Shown piece by piece: positions 47,297-58,806 of a stretch of DNA of 64,000 bases (position 1 is its first letter; each line of letters begins with the position of its first letter). A program made the translations under genes and the position numbers. The notes under the pieces were generated by a model. That model did no database searches, was not told the origin of the DNA, and saw nothing but the letters and a program-made list of their open reading frames with translations. This DNA comes from Paraphysomonas bandaiensis (Eukaryota > Chrysophyceae). The stretch is taken from positions 186,001 to 250,000 of the forward strand of contig CBFFRP010000149.1 in the NCBI GenBank assembly GCA_965644295.1. The letters are read 5' to 3'.

Positions 47297-48046
47297 GTTT
47301 AACTATGACAACATTTTCTTTTCTTAATATCATTTTAGCGAGTTTTTGACGCAGCTTGTTAAACATAATTTCTTATGAGACATAATGTCATTACAGTATT
47401 ATGGACTAGCACCTTTTCGTGGTATTATGGAGGATATTTCTCCAGGGAACTAACGTGAGCCACATATATAGTCAGCCAAATGCTTGTATAGTACAAGGAT
47501 ACTAAGATATGTGTGACTTGTGTAGACGAAAGTGGTTGCGGTGACACACAAGCAGCTTTCGTTGTGTTAAAGAGTAGGATATCAGAGTTAAGCACTGAAT
47601 TAAAATAAGTCATTCACTTTCACTCATGATACGTACGATGTCATTCTGATAATTAGAGAACAAATTACTATATGCACAACAAACACTGTATCCTCATCAA
47701 GGTATACAAGGCTTTATCAGTGAACAATAACATATTACTTTCTATTTTTCTATAATTTCGTTCTTCAAATTCCACTTTTTTCTCAATAATTCTGGGATTT
47801 TATCTTCCTCCTGCATACGTATAACGGCAGTCTCACTGGTCTTTAAGTAATTACTTCTGTCAGTTAACTGCTTCAAATTGATCAAACTTCGGAAGATGTT
47901 TCCAATCTGATATCACTCGCTACCACATCATGTTTTGACATGCTTGGATAGTTTAAAATTTAATTAACTGAACGTGATGTACACTCAATGCTTAAATTAT
48001 AAATTACGATCAATAATGATCACTAGTCATACTGGCTATATACATA
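47297..48046. other. convergent intergenic stretch with one repeat
   Basis: Contains repeat family B copy 2. The remaining sequence (47613-48046) is AT-rich with nothing recognised. Confidence 0.5.
47395..47612 (+). repeat. dispersed repeat family B, copy 2
   Basis: Matches copy 1 with CACCTTTTCGTGGTATT, GGAACTAACGTGAGCC, GTGACTTGTGTAGACG, ACACACAAGCAGCTTTCG and TATCAGAGTTAAGCACTG, but lacks internal parts of copy 1. Confidence 0.75.
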
Positions 48047-48916
48047 TTACCACTTATCCGATATCCATATATCTCCTTTTTTCAAATACGTGAGCATTGA
48101 AGGAGTAGATTTGTAGTGCAAAAATACTAAACTATCATAGATAGCTATTGACTCAATGTGACTGGAGAAAGGGTCCATCCACTTCTCCCTGCGCATCATA
48201 TTTCCATTTCGCTCTTTAAAGTACGACACCATGTTCCGTGCAATATCTGCGATGTGTGCGTAAGCATCCTTTCCTTCCACTACCATACCGTCGACACCAG
48301 GCCACATGGACATAGAGTGCATGTCTTCTATGGCATACACACCATCCTCAGTAAGACACCCCCACAGAGAGCGTAGCGAGGTTACAATCATTCTTGTAGT
48401 ATGACCCCCATCGTCAACAATAAAATCAAAAGGTCCATATTTTAGACAGATATTCATTAAAAATGTCGAATCTTCCTGACTGCCAATTTCAATATGAATA
48501 TTTTCACTTTCCACTTGTTTACAATTAGGGTTGATGTCAATTCCAACATATCGCGTATGTTTCCCAAAATATCGTCTCCATACACGTGATGAACCACCAC
48601 TTTGTACACCCAATTCAAGTATTTTCACAGCCTTATTATCTTTAATCGACCTCTCACGTATATGACTTATATGTGTATCATATTGACGTGCATATTGATG
48701 CCAATGTTGTAAACCATAATTATCATTATAATTATCATAAATATATTCTAATGATTCTAATGGTTGTGTTATAGGAGATGTATGTGTGGTAGATAGTGTG
48801 GTAGAGAGTGTGGTGTGATGCATTAAGAGTATAGTGATTGTAAGCATCAGTATTATACATAATATACGGAGAATGAGTACCTCTCGACAGAGGGATGATG
48901 GTTTAAGGAATGACAT
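48047..48916 (-). CDS. membrane-anchored SAM methyltransferase (CmcI/MycE-like)
   Basis: A single exon of 289 aa on the minus strand. A signal anchor (about residues 13-33, LILRILCIILMLTITILLM) is followed by a Thr/Ser/His-rich stem. The catalytic part has LELGVQSGGSSRVWRRYFG (SAM site), RYVGIDINPNC, DFIVDDGGHTTRMI and GVYAIEDMHSMSMW. These match the sugar O-methyltransferase fold of MycE and related CmcI-type enzymes, with DDGGH/ED as Mg ligands. The type II topology suggests action in the secretory pathway, probably O-methylation of a glycan; substrate is unknown. Its start lies about 170 bases from a TACA array. Confidence 0.82.
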   Translation of the reverse strand: MSFLKPSSLCREVLILRILCIILMLTITILLMHHTTLSTTLSTTHTSPITQPLESLEYIYDNYNDNYGLQHWHQYARQYDTHISHIRERSIKDNKAVKILELGVQSGGSSRVWRRYFGKHTRYVGIDINPNCKQVESENIHIEIGSQEDSTFLMNICLKYGPFDFIVDDGGHTTRMIVTSLRSLWGCLTEDGVYAIEDMHSMSMWPGVDGMVVEGKDAYAHIADIARNMVSYFKERNGNMMRREKWMDPFSSHIESIAIYDSLVFLHYKSTPSMLTYLKKGDIWISDKW

Positions 48917-49080
48917 GTATAGTGGATTGATGTGAGAGAGGATTGTGATGTTGAGATAAGTGATAGCTATGAGCCATCTCTATATGCATACTATATACCT
49001 ACATACCTGCACCCTACACATGCATCCACAGCAGTACCTACCGACATACCCTACAGTACCTACCTACCTACCTAGCTACA

Positions 49081-49284
49081 TAAGTACATACATACATACA
49101 TACATACATACATACATACATACATACATACATACATACATACATACATACATACATACATACATACATACATACATACATACATACATACATACATACA
49201 TACATACATACATACATACATACATACATACATACATACATACATACATACATACATACATACATACATACATACATACATACA

Positions 49285-49318
<34 letters not shown>

Positions 49319-49340
49319 CATACATACATACATACATACA
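49081..49340 (+). repeat. (TACA)n microsatellite, about 64 units
   Basis: Nearly pure TACA tract with one TATA variant near its right end. It lies upstream of the methyltransferase gene. Confidence 0.99.
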
Positions 49341-50645
49341 TCGGATTATCCATAGATAATGGCGCTTTTACGAAATGCTATTTTTTGCATAATATCTGCA
49401 ACACCTACTGTATACGTCGTACATACAGACATATAATGAGTGCATATGTGAAACAACTGTGAATCAACGTATTCTCTGTATACTGTGTATATGGAATACA
49501 TAGGTATACGTGTACGTATATGGGGGTATACCTCTGGGTGACTTCGAAGTGAATGTGATGTGGATATATGCATATATGAGTACATGATTCAGAGGCTCTT
49601 TTGCTGCCTCTACTCACAGACACGAGTGAGGACTATGAACAGTGTGTGGTCATAGTGGTGTATAGTGGTGAGTGCTCCTCATGAGGGGAGAGACTCGTAT
49701 GATCATATGAATAATACCGCAGCAGATACACACACATACATACAGAACCCCCACACACACATACATGCATAGACCGCATGGAGCACCCTGAATAGCCATA
49801 TAACTGCACCAGAAGTGTTCACCACTAATGCGCCTCTGAGTGTGTTATTTTATACGGTGTATCTGCATTAATGGTGCTGTGGAAGCATAGTATCCGTTAG
49901 AAGACTGTGACGCTGTTGTTAATGGAGCTGGTGGTGATCGTCCATATGAGGGCTTCCTCTATAAGGATAACATATGAGTAATATGAGAGTGTGGATGAGT
50001 TAAGAAGTGGTGAGAGTGTATGTATGTGGTATAGGGGCGCCTCTTACGACCCAACCAGTGACGATACTGTCGACCTTATGACTCCTACTACTGTATCATT
50101 CGTAATGACCTGCTGTGTCCTGTAAATATGACTGAGGTTTACATATATCATTCATCAAGATGAAGGTGCTGCCGTAGATAAGAGATGGATGTATATCGTA
50201 TATTACATAATGCTATAGCATACGTATCCACTTACCACTTACTTACAACTTATATCATATATTACTATCAGTGTTTATCAGACACTGTAATGTAGAGCTG
50301 TCTACTAATCCTTCATCAAGATGAAGGTGCCGATGTAGATGTAAGTATATCGTATATCACATAATGTTATAACATATCTACTGACAACATATATACATAT
50401 TTGTCAGCCTTATAGAGCTGTTTAAATTTAAAGAAGTGACATTTCAACTTGCAGATTGCATTGTACAAGCTACCGTACGAAACTGTATCCATCTGCTTTA
50501 ACTAATGAACACTTACGATATGATTCACAATTATATCCAGCGCACTAGAGAATGTTTCATTACTAGTCTTTTTTGTCCAGTTTGTGTCTCCTTGCTCTTG
50601 AACAAGCATTGCATCACCTCTCCAGTCAAAATATTCAAACATCAA
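49341..50645. other. gene-poor stretch with a local duplication
   Basis: No gene recognised. A block beginning TTCATCAAGATGAAGGTGC and running through GTAGAT and ATCGTATAT...ACATAATG occurs at about 50150-50225 and again at about 50312-50390. CCTTCATCAAGATGAAGG in the second copy is a palindrome. Confidence 0.5.
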
Positions 50646-51339
50646 TCAAGCTACTGAATCAGATCTACTCATTATATTCCACATCAGTACAAAATATGCC
50701 CACATGAACAAGATATAGGACCAACTGCCTACAATAGCACAGGGAACCATCAACATCATATTCGTCGCTAAAATTTTATAGCCATTCATTTTTAACGGAC
50801 TTTTACCCTCTTCTGGTTTCATGAGTCCTTTCTTCTTCAGTTCATTGATGTCTTTCTCATAGCCATCTATCGCCTGTCTTAGTTCTAAGTCTAAGACTAC
50901 ATCCACGTCCAGCTTCATATTTCTTAAGGTATATAAGTAGACAATAGGGCTTCTATATCCCTTAATGTGGGATCTACTAGGAGGGTCAGGTTCACTTTCT
51001 GGAATGTCATCTGGGGCCCTTAGCTTCCCTCTTTCGCTCCATCGTGAGCCGGTGTGAACAGATGGCCGAAGTACTCAAGAGAGATGTCTTTCGGGAATGG
51101 AATCTTCATATTTTCATCATCATCAGAGCTTCAGGGTACGCTGTTATACACCACGCTACAATATGGCCAACCTTTTTCTTGTATGCTGCTTTCATTCCTG
51201 CTTTTGTTCGTTAATTCTTATACTCAGATACATTATCAGCATTGGAGTCAACAGACACAACCGGCTGTCGGCGTATACGGCCACTTCCTCTTCGCCATTT
51301 AGGCAACTCTTCTTCCTTGTCTGAATCTGTCTCACTCAT
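50646..51339 (-). CDS. unknown small membrane protein
   Basis: Three exons on the minus strand, 51339-51224, 51128-51060 and 51018-50646, give 185 aa in one frame. The N-terminal half is acidic and Ser-rich: MSETDSDKEEELPKWRRGSG, then SDSDDDENMKIPFPKDISLE and APDDIPESEPDPPSR. The C-terminal half has an amphipathic segment (LDLELRQAIDGYEKDINELK) and then two closely spaced hydrophobic helices, MNGYKILATNMMLMVPCAIV and SYILFMWAYFVLMWNI, ending in a short polar tail. This looks like a two-helix ER or organelle membrane protein facing the cytosol with its acidic end. No family recognised. Splice joins rest on open-frame continuity only. Divergent from DDX11. Confidence 0.6.
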
Positions 51340-51490
51340 GTTTGCAGTAAGTATGGTCGAATATTGATATGCCACTAACGGCTGTCATGTTCAAGGAGAA
51401 TAGTAGAGTATTCTAACAGTGTTTTACAACTAATAAAGTGGCTATTTCCCTATAAAATGGCATTTTTATTATATAAAAGTGCCGATTTTT

Positions 51491-51585
51491 CTGTGAAAGG
51501 AAATATTTCACATATGCATCGAATATGATTATGTACTATATATTTGTCCGTATTCGAGGCATATGTGAAACATTTCCTTTCACAG
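51491..51585. repeat. palindromic element, 36-base arms
   Basis: Arm 51491-51526 (CTGTGAAAGGAAATATTTCA...) and arm 51550-51585 are inverted copies with 33 of 36 bases matching; the spacer is 23 bases. A partial third copy (GTTTCACATATGCAGT) abuts the TACA array at 51618-51634. It could be a tiny foldback transposon. Confidence 0.8.
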
Positions 51586-51634
51586 GTGGGGTTTCTAGAT
51601 GAGGAAAAAACCCACAGAGTTTCACATATGCAGT

Positions 51635-52119
51635 CCATACATACATACATACATACATACATACATACATACATACATACATACATACATACATACATAC
51701 ATACATACATACATACATACATACATACATACATACATACATACATACATACATACATACATACATACATACATACATACATACATACATACATACCTAC
51801 ATACATACCTACATACATACATACATACATACATACATACATACATACATACATACATACATACATACACAGCTGTGTATGTGGACATACATACATACAT
51901 ACATACATACATACATACATACATACATACATACATACATACATACATACATACATACATACATACATACATACATACATACATACATACATACATACAT
52001 ACATACATACATACATACATACATACATACATACATACATACATACATACATACATACATACATACATACATACATACATACATACATACATACATACAC
52101 AGCTGTGTATGTGGACATA
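51635..52119 (+). repeat. double (TACA)n array punctuated by a 23-base unit
   Basis: TACA tracts 51635-51867 and 51889-52098 each end in the same sequence, ACACAGCTGTGTATGTGGAC. The array plus its end unit therefore looks tandemly duplicated. It finishes 73 bases before the DDX11 start codon. Confidence 0.97.
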
Positions 52120-52191
52120 CACTGTAGCCTACACAGTCTGTTCTTCTATCTCTATATTCCAACTCTCACTCTCTCATACCATATCACAGTC

Positions 52192-54725
52192 ATGTCAATA
52201 GACTCCATACCTTTTCCATTCACTCCATACCCTCAGCAGGAGCAGCTGATGCAGGCTATACAAGAGACTATTCGTTCTTCCTCTGTTGGTGTGTTTGAGA
52301 GGTACTCATCTGTGTATGTATGTATATATGGATATATGTGTGTGTATGTATATATAAGTCACAACTAAGAGGTTCATACAGTCCTACTGGTACAGGTAAA
52401 AGCCTCAGTATCATATGCAGTGCCCTACATTGGCAGCGACAGGAGGAGCAGCGTATCATTAAAGAATTAGAAGCATCTTGTGCTCCCCCTCAAGTGCAGA
52501 CTGATGATTGGCTACAGAATATTATATTAAGTTACCAATTAGGAGATCAGATATCTATTAAGAAACGTGCACTGGATCGATTGAAAGGTCTGGAAAATCG
52601 TATTGCTGTTGCAAAGAGTAGTAATCCTCGATCAAAAAAGTCAACAAGTAGTGATAAATCTGCCGCTGTGTCAGATGAAACTGACGATTTTATCCTTAGT
52701 AATTATGATAGTGATGAGAAAGAATATTCATATGATACAGACGACTCTGATGATGACTCGGAGTTGGATGGACTAGAGTTTCCCAAGATATATTACTGCA
52801 GTCGAGCCCATAGTCAGATTGCACAGTTTATGGCTGAGATTCGGCAGACTTCTTTCTCTTCTGTGAGGTGTATAGCACTTGGGTCTCGGAAAAATATGTG
52901 CATCCACCCCGATGTTCGTCGGATGTCGAGTGACAGTGCCATGTCTGAGCGTTGCTTGGAGATGCAACGAGGTCATGTTCGCCGGACATGTAGTGCAAGT
53001 GAGGGAAAGCGACCAAGGGTTGCGCGGAAGAAATGCGAGTACAGATGTTCTAGTGCAGAGGGAAGGTTCGCGGAGCATGCCTTAAGCCACGTTCGTGATA
53101 TTGAAGATTTGGTTTCTTTGGGACATGCTGTATCAGCTTGTCCCTACTACGGTAGCCGAAAGGCAGTAAAGGCTGCACAAGTAGTGTGCATGCCCTATGG
53201 CATGATGCTAAACAAGAGTCAGCGGGAGGCACTAGGCATTTCACTGCGAGGAAGTGTGGTCATATTTGATGAAGCACATAATATAATAGACGCCACCAAC
53301 AGTTCGCATTCTGGAGAAGTAACTATCAACCAGCTGGAGCTCGCACGGACTGCAGTGGAGTCATATATAGACAGATACCGATCCGTTCTTGCTGGGAAAA
53401 ATTTCTACTATTTGCGTATCCTGTCTTCCGTGATTCGTTCTTTGATAAAAGTATTAAACAAGCGGAAGCAAGCAGGCGCGAATTCTCTCTCAATAAATGA
53501 AGGTGATAACACAGAAAACTCGCCATCTGTGTGTAGCGCCAACGATTTCGTGTTTGAGGCAGCCCTGGACAACATTAATCTCTTGAAGCTTGCCCGACAC
53601 GCGTCGGCTACTCAATTAGTTCAGAAAGTGGGTGGACACTTGGACAGCTTACACTCGGGTGAAAGTGACACAGAGGGGAAAGGACATATCGGCGCCCTTC
53701 GAAATGCGTTTACATTACTCACATGTCTTTGCAATAGGGACGCGGATGGTAGATTATTTATTGGGCCCTCCAGGTATGAATCTGATGTATGGAGCATCAG
53801 TTTTGTGCTATTGAACCCCGCAGAACACTTCAGAGATATCGTGGATAAATCTCGCAGCGTAATTCTGATTGGTGGGACCATGAGACCATTCCAGTACGTC
53901 ACGTCGCATCTTTTCCCTCATCTTCCTATTCTATCTTCAAATTCCCTAGTCCCCAGTGACCCCGCGACCAAGACTGTCCGTACGTTCTCCTGTGGTCATA
54001 TTGTGCCCCCTACTAACGTGAACGCGATCGTACTCACCCATGGGGCTCAGGGGTGTACTCTAAACTTCAGACATGTCAACAGAGAGTCTTCCTATTTACT
54101 AAAGGACTTAAACGACACATTGTGTCGGCTATGTTCGACTGTACCTCACGGCGTCGTTGTTTTTTTCGCATCATATGGATACCTGGATCATTGCGTGAAT
54201 TTTTGGAGGAAGAATGGCCTGTTTCAGCGATTGGGAAGAATTAAACCAGTGGTGTTGGAGAGCCGAACGATGCCAGCTGGTGGAATCTGGAGCGAGTACA
54301 GTGCATTAGCAACAGGATCTTCGCGTGGAGCGTGCCTTTTAAGTGTCATGGGGGGCAAACTTTCCGAAGGAATAAACTTTTCGGACAACTTGGCCCGATG
54401 TGTGGTGGTGGTTGGTATGCCCTATCCAGACTCCAAAGATGCAGTGCTAAAGGAAAAGCTCAGGTTTGCGGACTTGATGAAGCCAGGCAGTAGCCGAGAT
54501 ATATATGAGGCAATGTGTTTGAAGACTGTCAATCAGTCTATTGGTAGGTCCATTCGACATGCAGGGGACTATGCCTGCGTTGTTCTACTTGACGTACGGT
54601 ATGCCCAACAGCGGATAATATCACAACTCCCAGGGTGGATTTCCGGTGGGATATCAACTTTCGATGATTGTGGGTCCAGCGTTAGTGCGATTTCGAAGTT
54701 TTTTGATAGATTTGGACTTAAATAA
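52192..54725 (+). CDS. DDX11/Chl1-type Fe-S DNA helicase
   Basis: Exons 52192-52301 and 52382-54725 give 817 aa. Superfamily 2 XPD-like motifs are all present. The Walker A loop SPTGTGKS (37-44) spans the intron. The DEAH box is FDEAHNI (333-336). Motif V is MGGKLSEGINFSDNLAR, and motif VI is NQSIGRSIRHAGD. Between Walker A and DEAH lie the Fe-S cysteines: NMCIHPD (Cys 210), SERCLEM (Cys 228) and CPYYGSR. The early part is PFPFTPYPQQEQLM, the family Q-motif. An acidic insert with DSDEKEYSYDTDDSDDDSE sits in front of IYYCSRAHSQIAQF, as in Chl1. It unwinds DNA in sister-chromatid cohesion and replication-linked repair. The 110-base first exon is shown by the motif-perfect splice join. Confidence 0.95.
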
Positions 54726-55457
54726 ATAGAATTAAGAAGCTATGCGATGCAGTAACATACGTTATAATGAATTTTGTACGCGTAAAATCGTATGAATATA
54801 CGATAGGTAATTCTGCTGATTTTGTATCATATTTTAACATTCTGTAATATTTTTTTATCAATTATAAATCTGTAATCTTCAAACTTTAGTAAGGAATTAT
54901 TAGCAATAGGCGTCTTAAGAGTCAGTGCTTAACTCTGATATCTTTCTATTTAACACTACGAAAGCTGCGTCACCGCAAGCACCAAGGTGCATCCACTTTA
55001 GCTCCATCACTCAAAGCAAACGCAGTGATCAAGCGGTATGTTGCTGACTTCAGGATTTTTGAGTATCCAGCATATAAAATACGAATGTTTATGTTTAGTT
55101 GAAACCATAGGCCTATTCACTAGTTATTCACTCACAACGAGTGCTAGCCTTAGCTAAACTGTTTCTCTCTTGCACATAGTTACTACGTATCAACGTGTGA
55201 TACTCTTGAAAGCATGACTTCTATTTGCACTTCGAATTCAGCCTCTAGTATTAGGGTTAGGGTAGGTGAATTATACAAGAGCAATACCGACAGAACTGCA
55301 TTATCTAGCACCTCCTGTGGGTGTGGGTTTGCTAAGGTGGAGGCGGGGGTGCCATTTATAGAGGTCGTCGTCAGCTTGTACCACCTCCTGTTTCTTGTGC
55401 TCCTTCTCAGCCCTTCCCCATTCCCACCTCTTCACACTCTTCCGTAGTACAGTTAAC
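54726..55457. other. intergenic stretch with repeat family B
   Basis: Contains repeat B copy 3. The open frame at 55214-55447 is not supported. Confidence 0.45.
54893..55012 (-). repeat. dispersed repeat family B, copy 3 (inverted)
   Basis: On the minus strand it reads GCACCTTGGTGCTTGCGGTG, ACGCAGCTTTCGTAGTGTTA, TATCAGAGTTAAGCACTG and GACGCCTATTGCTAA, corresponding to the 3' half of copy 1. Confidence 0.75.
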
Positions 55458-55654
55458 CAGGGCTGCGTATCAATTAATTGCAATTAATTGTCAATTATTG
55501 AAGTTGCAATAATTGAAAATGGGACATTGAATCATATAATTCACTTCACCTTTTTATACTGAAAAGTTATTGAAAAACGGCATTTTTTATTGCAAAAATC
55601 CAATTTTTACGTACAAATCGAAGATTGGTGAAAGACTCTGTATAATTTACTAGC

Positions 55655-55806
55655 ATCGGCCGTCAGCATCATATTTTTCGGAAATATATTGAAGCAAAAA
55701 TCATCTATATCACTGATGTACAACTACGGCTGGAATACACATAATTGTTGACTCAATATTAGAGACATTCGTGAAGAAAAATATACAAAGCAAGGATGCC
55801 GATATC
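55655..55806 (-). mobile_element. MITE family A, copy 6
   Basis: Inverted copy: CATCGGCCGTCAGCATCATA at its left, CAACTACGGCTGGAATACA in the middle and CAAGGATGCCGATATC at its right. Confidence 0.88.
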
Positions 55807-55815
55807 TTAATCAGC

Positions 55816-56485
55816 GATATGAGCGATAAACTGGCACCAGAAGTCATTGCACGAGTGTTCTTTGAGAAAATAAATGATCATAACGAAGAGGTTACAATAG
55901 AGACTTGGCAATGCTGGGAGTGTTCTGAAGCGAAAGAAACGTTATGGATGGAGCAACCTGTCGCAGCATGCCATCAAACACGAGGGATGGAAAGGGAAAG
56001 TTTTTGACTGCCCAGCGAGGTGGTGGTACGATGGATAAATATGTCGAGCACAAAGTATCACCTCAAGCGTGGAATGCGTATCACTGGTTAGAGTGGGTGA
56101 TAATGGATGATCTTCCTTATGAAGTAATATTTCGAGATCAACATTGATGAAGTATATCGAAGTCTTGGACTTAGAGGTCGAAAGCAGGGTCACAGCAATG
56201 CTTCCAATGCACTTCGGTTTGATTGTTGATGGATGGACGTGCAGCAAGGTACATTACTTTGCTGTTTTTGCAACATGGACCGATGCCAATGAGGTACAGG
56301 AGGTGCCACTTTGCTGTGGTGTGCAAGATGAATATGAAGACTCGGACATGGATTTCACTGCTGAGTCACTAGGAGATTACTTCTTCGATGAGTTGCAGCT
56401 GGTTGGATGTGATTTTCATGCAATTGAATTCACATCGGGTGACAATATTGATCAAATTAGTAGTCTCCTAGTGACTCAGCAGTGA
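55816..56485 (+). pseudogene. hAT transposase N-terminal/middle remnant
   Basis: Three overlapping frames carry one broken gene. The first (to about 55930) has a BED-finger-like WQCWECSEAKETLW. The next (55944-56147) continues with WNAYHWLEWVIMDDLPYEV. The third (56144-56485) reads KYIEVLDLEVESRVTAMLP, FGLIVDGWTCSKVHYFAVFA and ELQLVGCDFHAIEFTSGDN. The order and the motif FGLIxDGW are typical of hAT-family transposases. Two frameshifts and the missing C-terminus make it a pseudogene. Confidence 0.75.
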
Positions 56486-56513
56486 AATCCATGTCCGAGT
56501 CTTCATCTTCATG
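56328..56513. repeat. inverted duplication at the end of the hAT remnant, ~48-base arms
   Basis: Arm 56328-56373 (GAAGACTCGGACATGGATTT...) and arm 56465-56513 are near-perfect inverted copies around a spacer of about 90 bases. It duplicates transposase coding sequence in inverted orientation. Confidence 0.85.
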
Positions 56514-56924
56514 TTAACTTATACTGCTTATCACTAATACTCTTAAACGTATACTAGATGGTTGTATTATCTTAACATAGATTTCTACAAATGAGGCGAT
56601 ATAGCTGAAAAGCATATGTGTTGGTTTCAAGAAGTATGGACTATACATCTATAGTGTAAATTTAGCTGGAGCTTGCTTGAGATTATAATTCAAATCTAAG
56701 CATTGCTTAGTTTAATCAACACTAGCACTTTACTAGAGCAGCTCTCAGAATGGGGCAATTAACGGTTCTGCGATGTAAGTTTCATACCAAAGTACAATTA
56801 CTTATATTCATTTCATATTTCCAAAATCAAAACTACACCCCAAGGCTACGATACGGGTTGCTTCCGAGTAAACTCCTACTAGTAGAGATACATGTGCATA
56901 ATGCATAAATATCGCAAAAAAATC
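56514..56924. other. intergenic stretch with a short repeat (family C)
   Basis: 56703-56757 matches 20905-20960: TTAGTxTAxTCAACACTAGC, ACTAG, and GCTCTCAGAATGGGGCA. The other copy lies at the left end of the copia element. Nothing else recognised. Confidence 0.55.
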
Positions 56925-58212
56925 TCAAACATCCTCGTTAGGGTCCTACATCACATATTATGACACGGATGTCATAAACATAACAAATATACCTTAATAT
57001 CTTCCCAACCTTCTGGTTCTTTTGATAGTTCTGCCATCTTAGCATCCAGCAACTGCAAGAAATGTAAAAATTTGAATATCAATTAAGACTAATCGCCAAG
57101 GTCATGATAATCTGTATGTGTATCCCCACAAAACATGTGTATTATATATATATATATGAATTATAAGGTGTCTAATATGTCTAATGCGTACTTTTATGGC
57201 CTTTGCCCTACGGCGCTCTGCGACTGCATCCCCACCACCACCTGAGGGAGGAGGAGTGGAATAGTGTACAGCATCTGCCTTCGTGTCTTGATACCTGCGT
57301 AGAGTTACCATAGTGGTCACATAAATGAACTCCATTAGTACCGTAAGTGATGCTGTAACTTTTTGTCAACTTCGATTTTCGGAAAAACTCCAGTAATGGA
57401 GAAGAGGTTGTAAAATGCAATGGTCAGCGGAAGCACGACCGGGTGCAGTACCTAAGGTCACGCAAATGTTACATAATCGTCATACAAAGAATTGGTACAA
57501 CCTCTGGAAACATGGCCATGAATGTGAATCCCTCAGAAGAATCACCCGTGCTATCTGCCTACAAAATTGCTGTAAATCTAGTTTTCCAGCAGCTAGAAAT
57601 AGATACCTCATATTTGTAGAAGAATCGGAGGTATGTCCAAGAGAACAAATAGCTGATCCAGATGAAGGATATATCAACAGTAAGAAAATGTACGCCAAGA
57701 ATCCACAACAGCGTAAAAAATGCCACAGTACATGTTGGTAGTAAATGAAATGTTAGAAGTGGATATTGTGGCACTACAGGCTTTGATCCAAGTTTCTGAC
57801 GTGTATACATCATAACAGCAATTATAACACCACCACATCCATATGATGAACCTAATAAATATTCTTCCATATTGGTTAAATAAAACTTATAAAATTGCCA
57901 TAATAATGTACCAACTGTACATGATACTATCATTAAAAGTATATATAATCCAAATTGATCCATTGGTTCACATTTCAATTCATAAGATATAGAAAATATC
58001 AATAGAATATCTATGATATAACGGATAATATTTGTTTCAATAAAACAACATGTGAATAGATTCCATACATAATTATGAGTGATTAATAGATTAGCTGGGA
58101 TTAAACTGAATAGTTTTATGTTAGTTGGATATATAATACATAGAATGGAGAGTAATGTAAGGATACATGTGAGAATGAAAGTAATAGGACGTGTTGTAAT
58201 GATATCTAACAT
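56925..58212 (-). CDS. TMEM115/Rbd2-like rhomboid-fold Golgi protein
   Basis: Six exons on the minus strand: 58212-57607, 57558-57502, 57451-57342, 57294-57192, 57052-56993 and 56945-56925 (318 aa). Six or so hydrophobic helices fill the first 200 residues, including LLGSSYGCGGVIIAVMMYTR and FIWISYLFSWTYLRFFYKYE. No rhomboid Ser-His dyad (GxSG) is seen, as in the inactive TMEM115 branch. Downstream the family pattern continues: DSSEGFTFMAMFPEVLHPVV (family DHFAFATFFPEILQPVV), LRYQDTKADAVHY, DAVAERRRAKAIKLLDAKM (family DAERRRQLALKALNERL) and an acidic end WEDIKDPNEDV. TMEM115 sits in the Golgi and affects retrograde traffic and glycosylation. Exon 1 is very AT-rich. The last exon (7 codons) is the least certain. 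Confidence 0.88.
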
Positions 58213-58477
58213 GATTGTGATATATATATATATGAGTGTGTGTGTATGAGAATTATGTTTAATGGATATGAATGTTTAATGACTGAATTATGTACTGGAA
58301 GCAGTATATAACATCTAGAGAGGAGAGTATACATAATAGGATATTAATTGTACTAGGAGTGTATAGAGTGAGGTCTAGAAGTACATGTCTCGAAGTACTT
58401 GATGACTCAGTATTCCCTGGTACATGGCAATAAAAATTCCCGATTTCTAGATAGTCCATTAAAAAAAAAGGTCAAAA

Positions 58478-58592
58478 ACGGTCACTACCCGGACTTCGCA
58501 CGTGGTCACCCACCGCACTACGAACCGAGCCAGATGCAACTTCACCTCCGCGAGCGGAACAAGAGCTGGTGTGGTTTGCATTGTATGACTGT
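58478..58592 (-). rRNA. 5S ribosomal RNA gene
   Basis: On the minus strand a 115-base GC-rich block reads like eukaryotic 5S rRNA. It has CAGTCATAC at the 5' end, CCACACCAGCTC, the box A-like GGAGGTGAAGTTGCAT, then GGCTCGGTTCGTAGT and the box C region GCGGTGGGTGACCACGTG. It ends GTAGTGACCG followed by a T5 run and, a few bases on, a T9 run (RNA polymerase III terminators). The ends can pair (ACxGTCAT with GTGACxGT), forming helix I. Only one copy is present here, between the TMEM115-like and CFAP20-like genes. The plus-strand open frame over it is an artefact. Confidence 0.85.
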
Positions 58593-58806
58593 CCATACTG
58601 ACTTTGCATATTTTTTGATATAAATATCTAGCTTGATGCGCTGTATGTATGCATATACAGTACATATATATGTATAGTATACGTTTGTATGTATGCTGTA
58701 TATGGATGGGTATATAACTGACCGGCATATGACATATAGGCTGAGGTTACTCTTCCATCTACACACTCACCCTCTCCATCAATCATCTCATTAACACTGG
58801 TCAACA

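Larger units (their letters stand above)
55458..56513 (+). mobile_element. hAT-family transposon remnant (second family)
   Basis: Begins with a hAT-like terminal sequence CAGGGCTGCGTATCAATTAA (55458 on). A MITE is inserted at 55655-55806. Transposase remnants follow. Similar CAGGGCTGCG ends, in the opposite orientation, are at 62632-62641 and 63083-63092, but not close enough to bound this copy. The right end is not defined. Confidence 0.6.

Noticed and set aside
58399-58623. 74-aa open frame with a basic, GC-rich middle
   Set aside because: It lies over the 5S rRNA gene on the other strand, which explains the composition.
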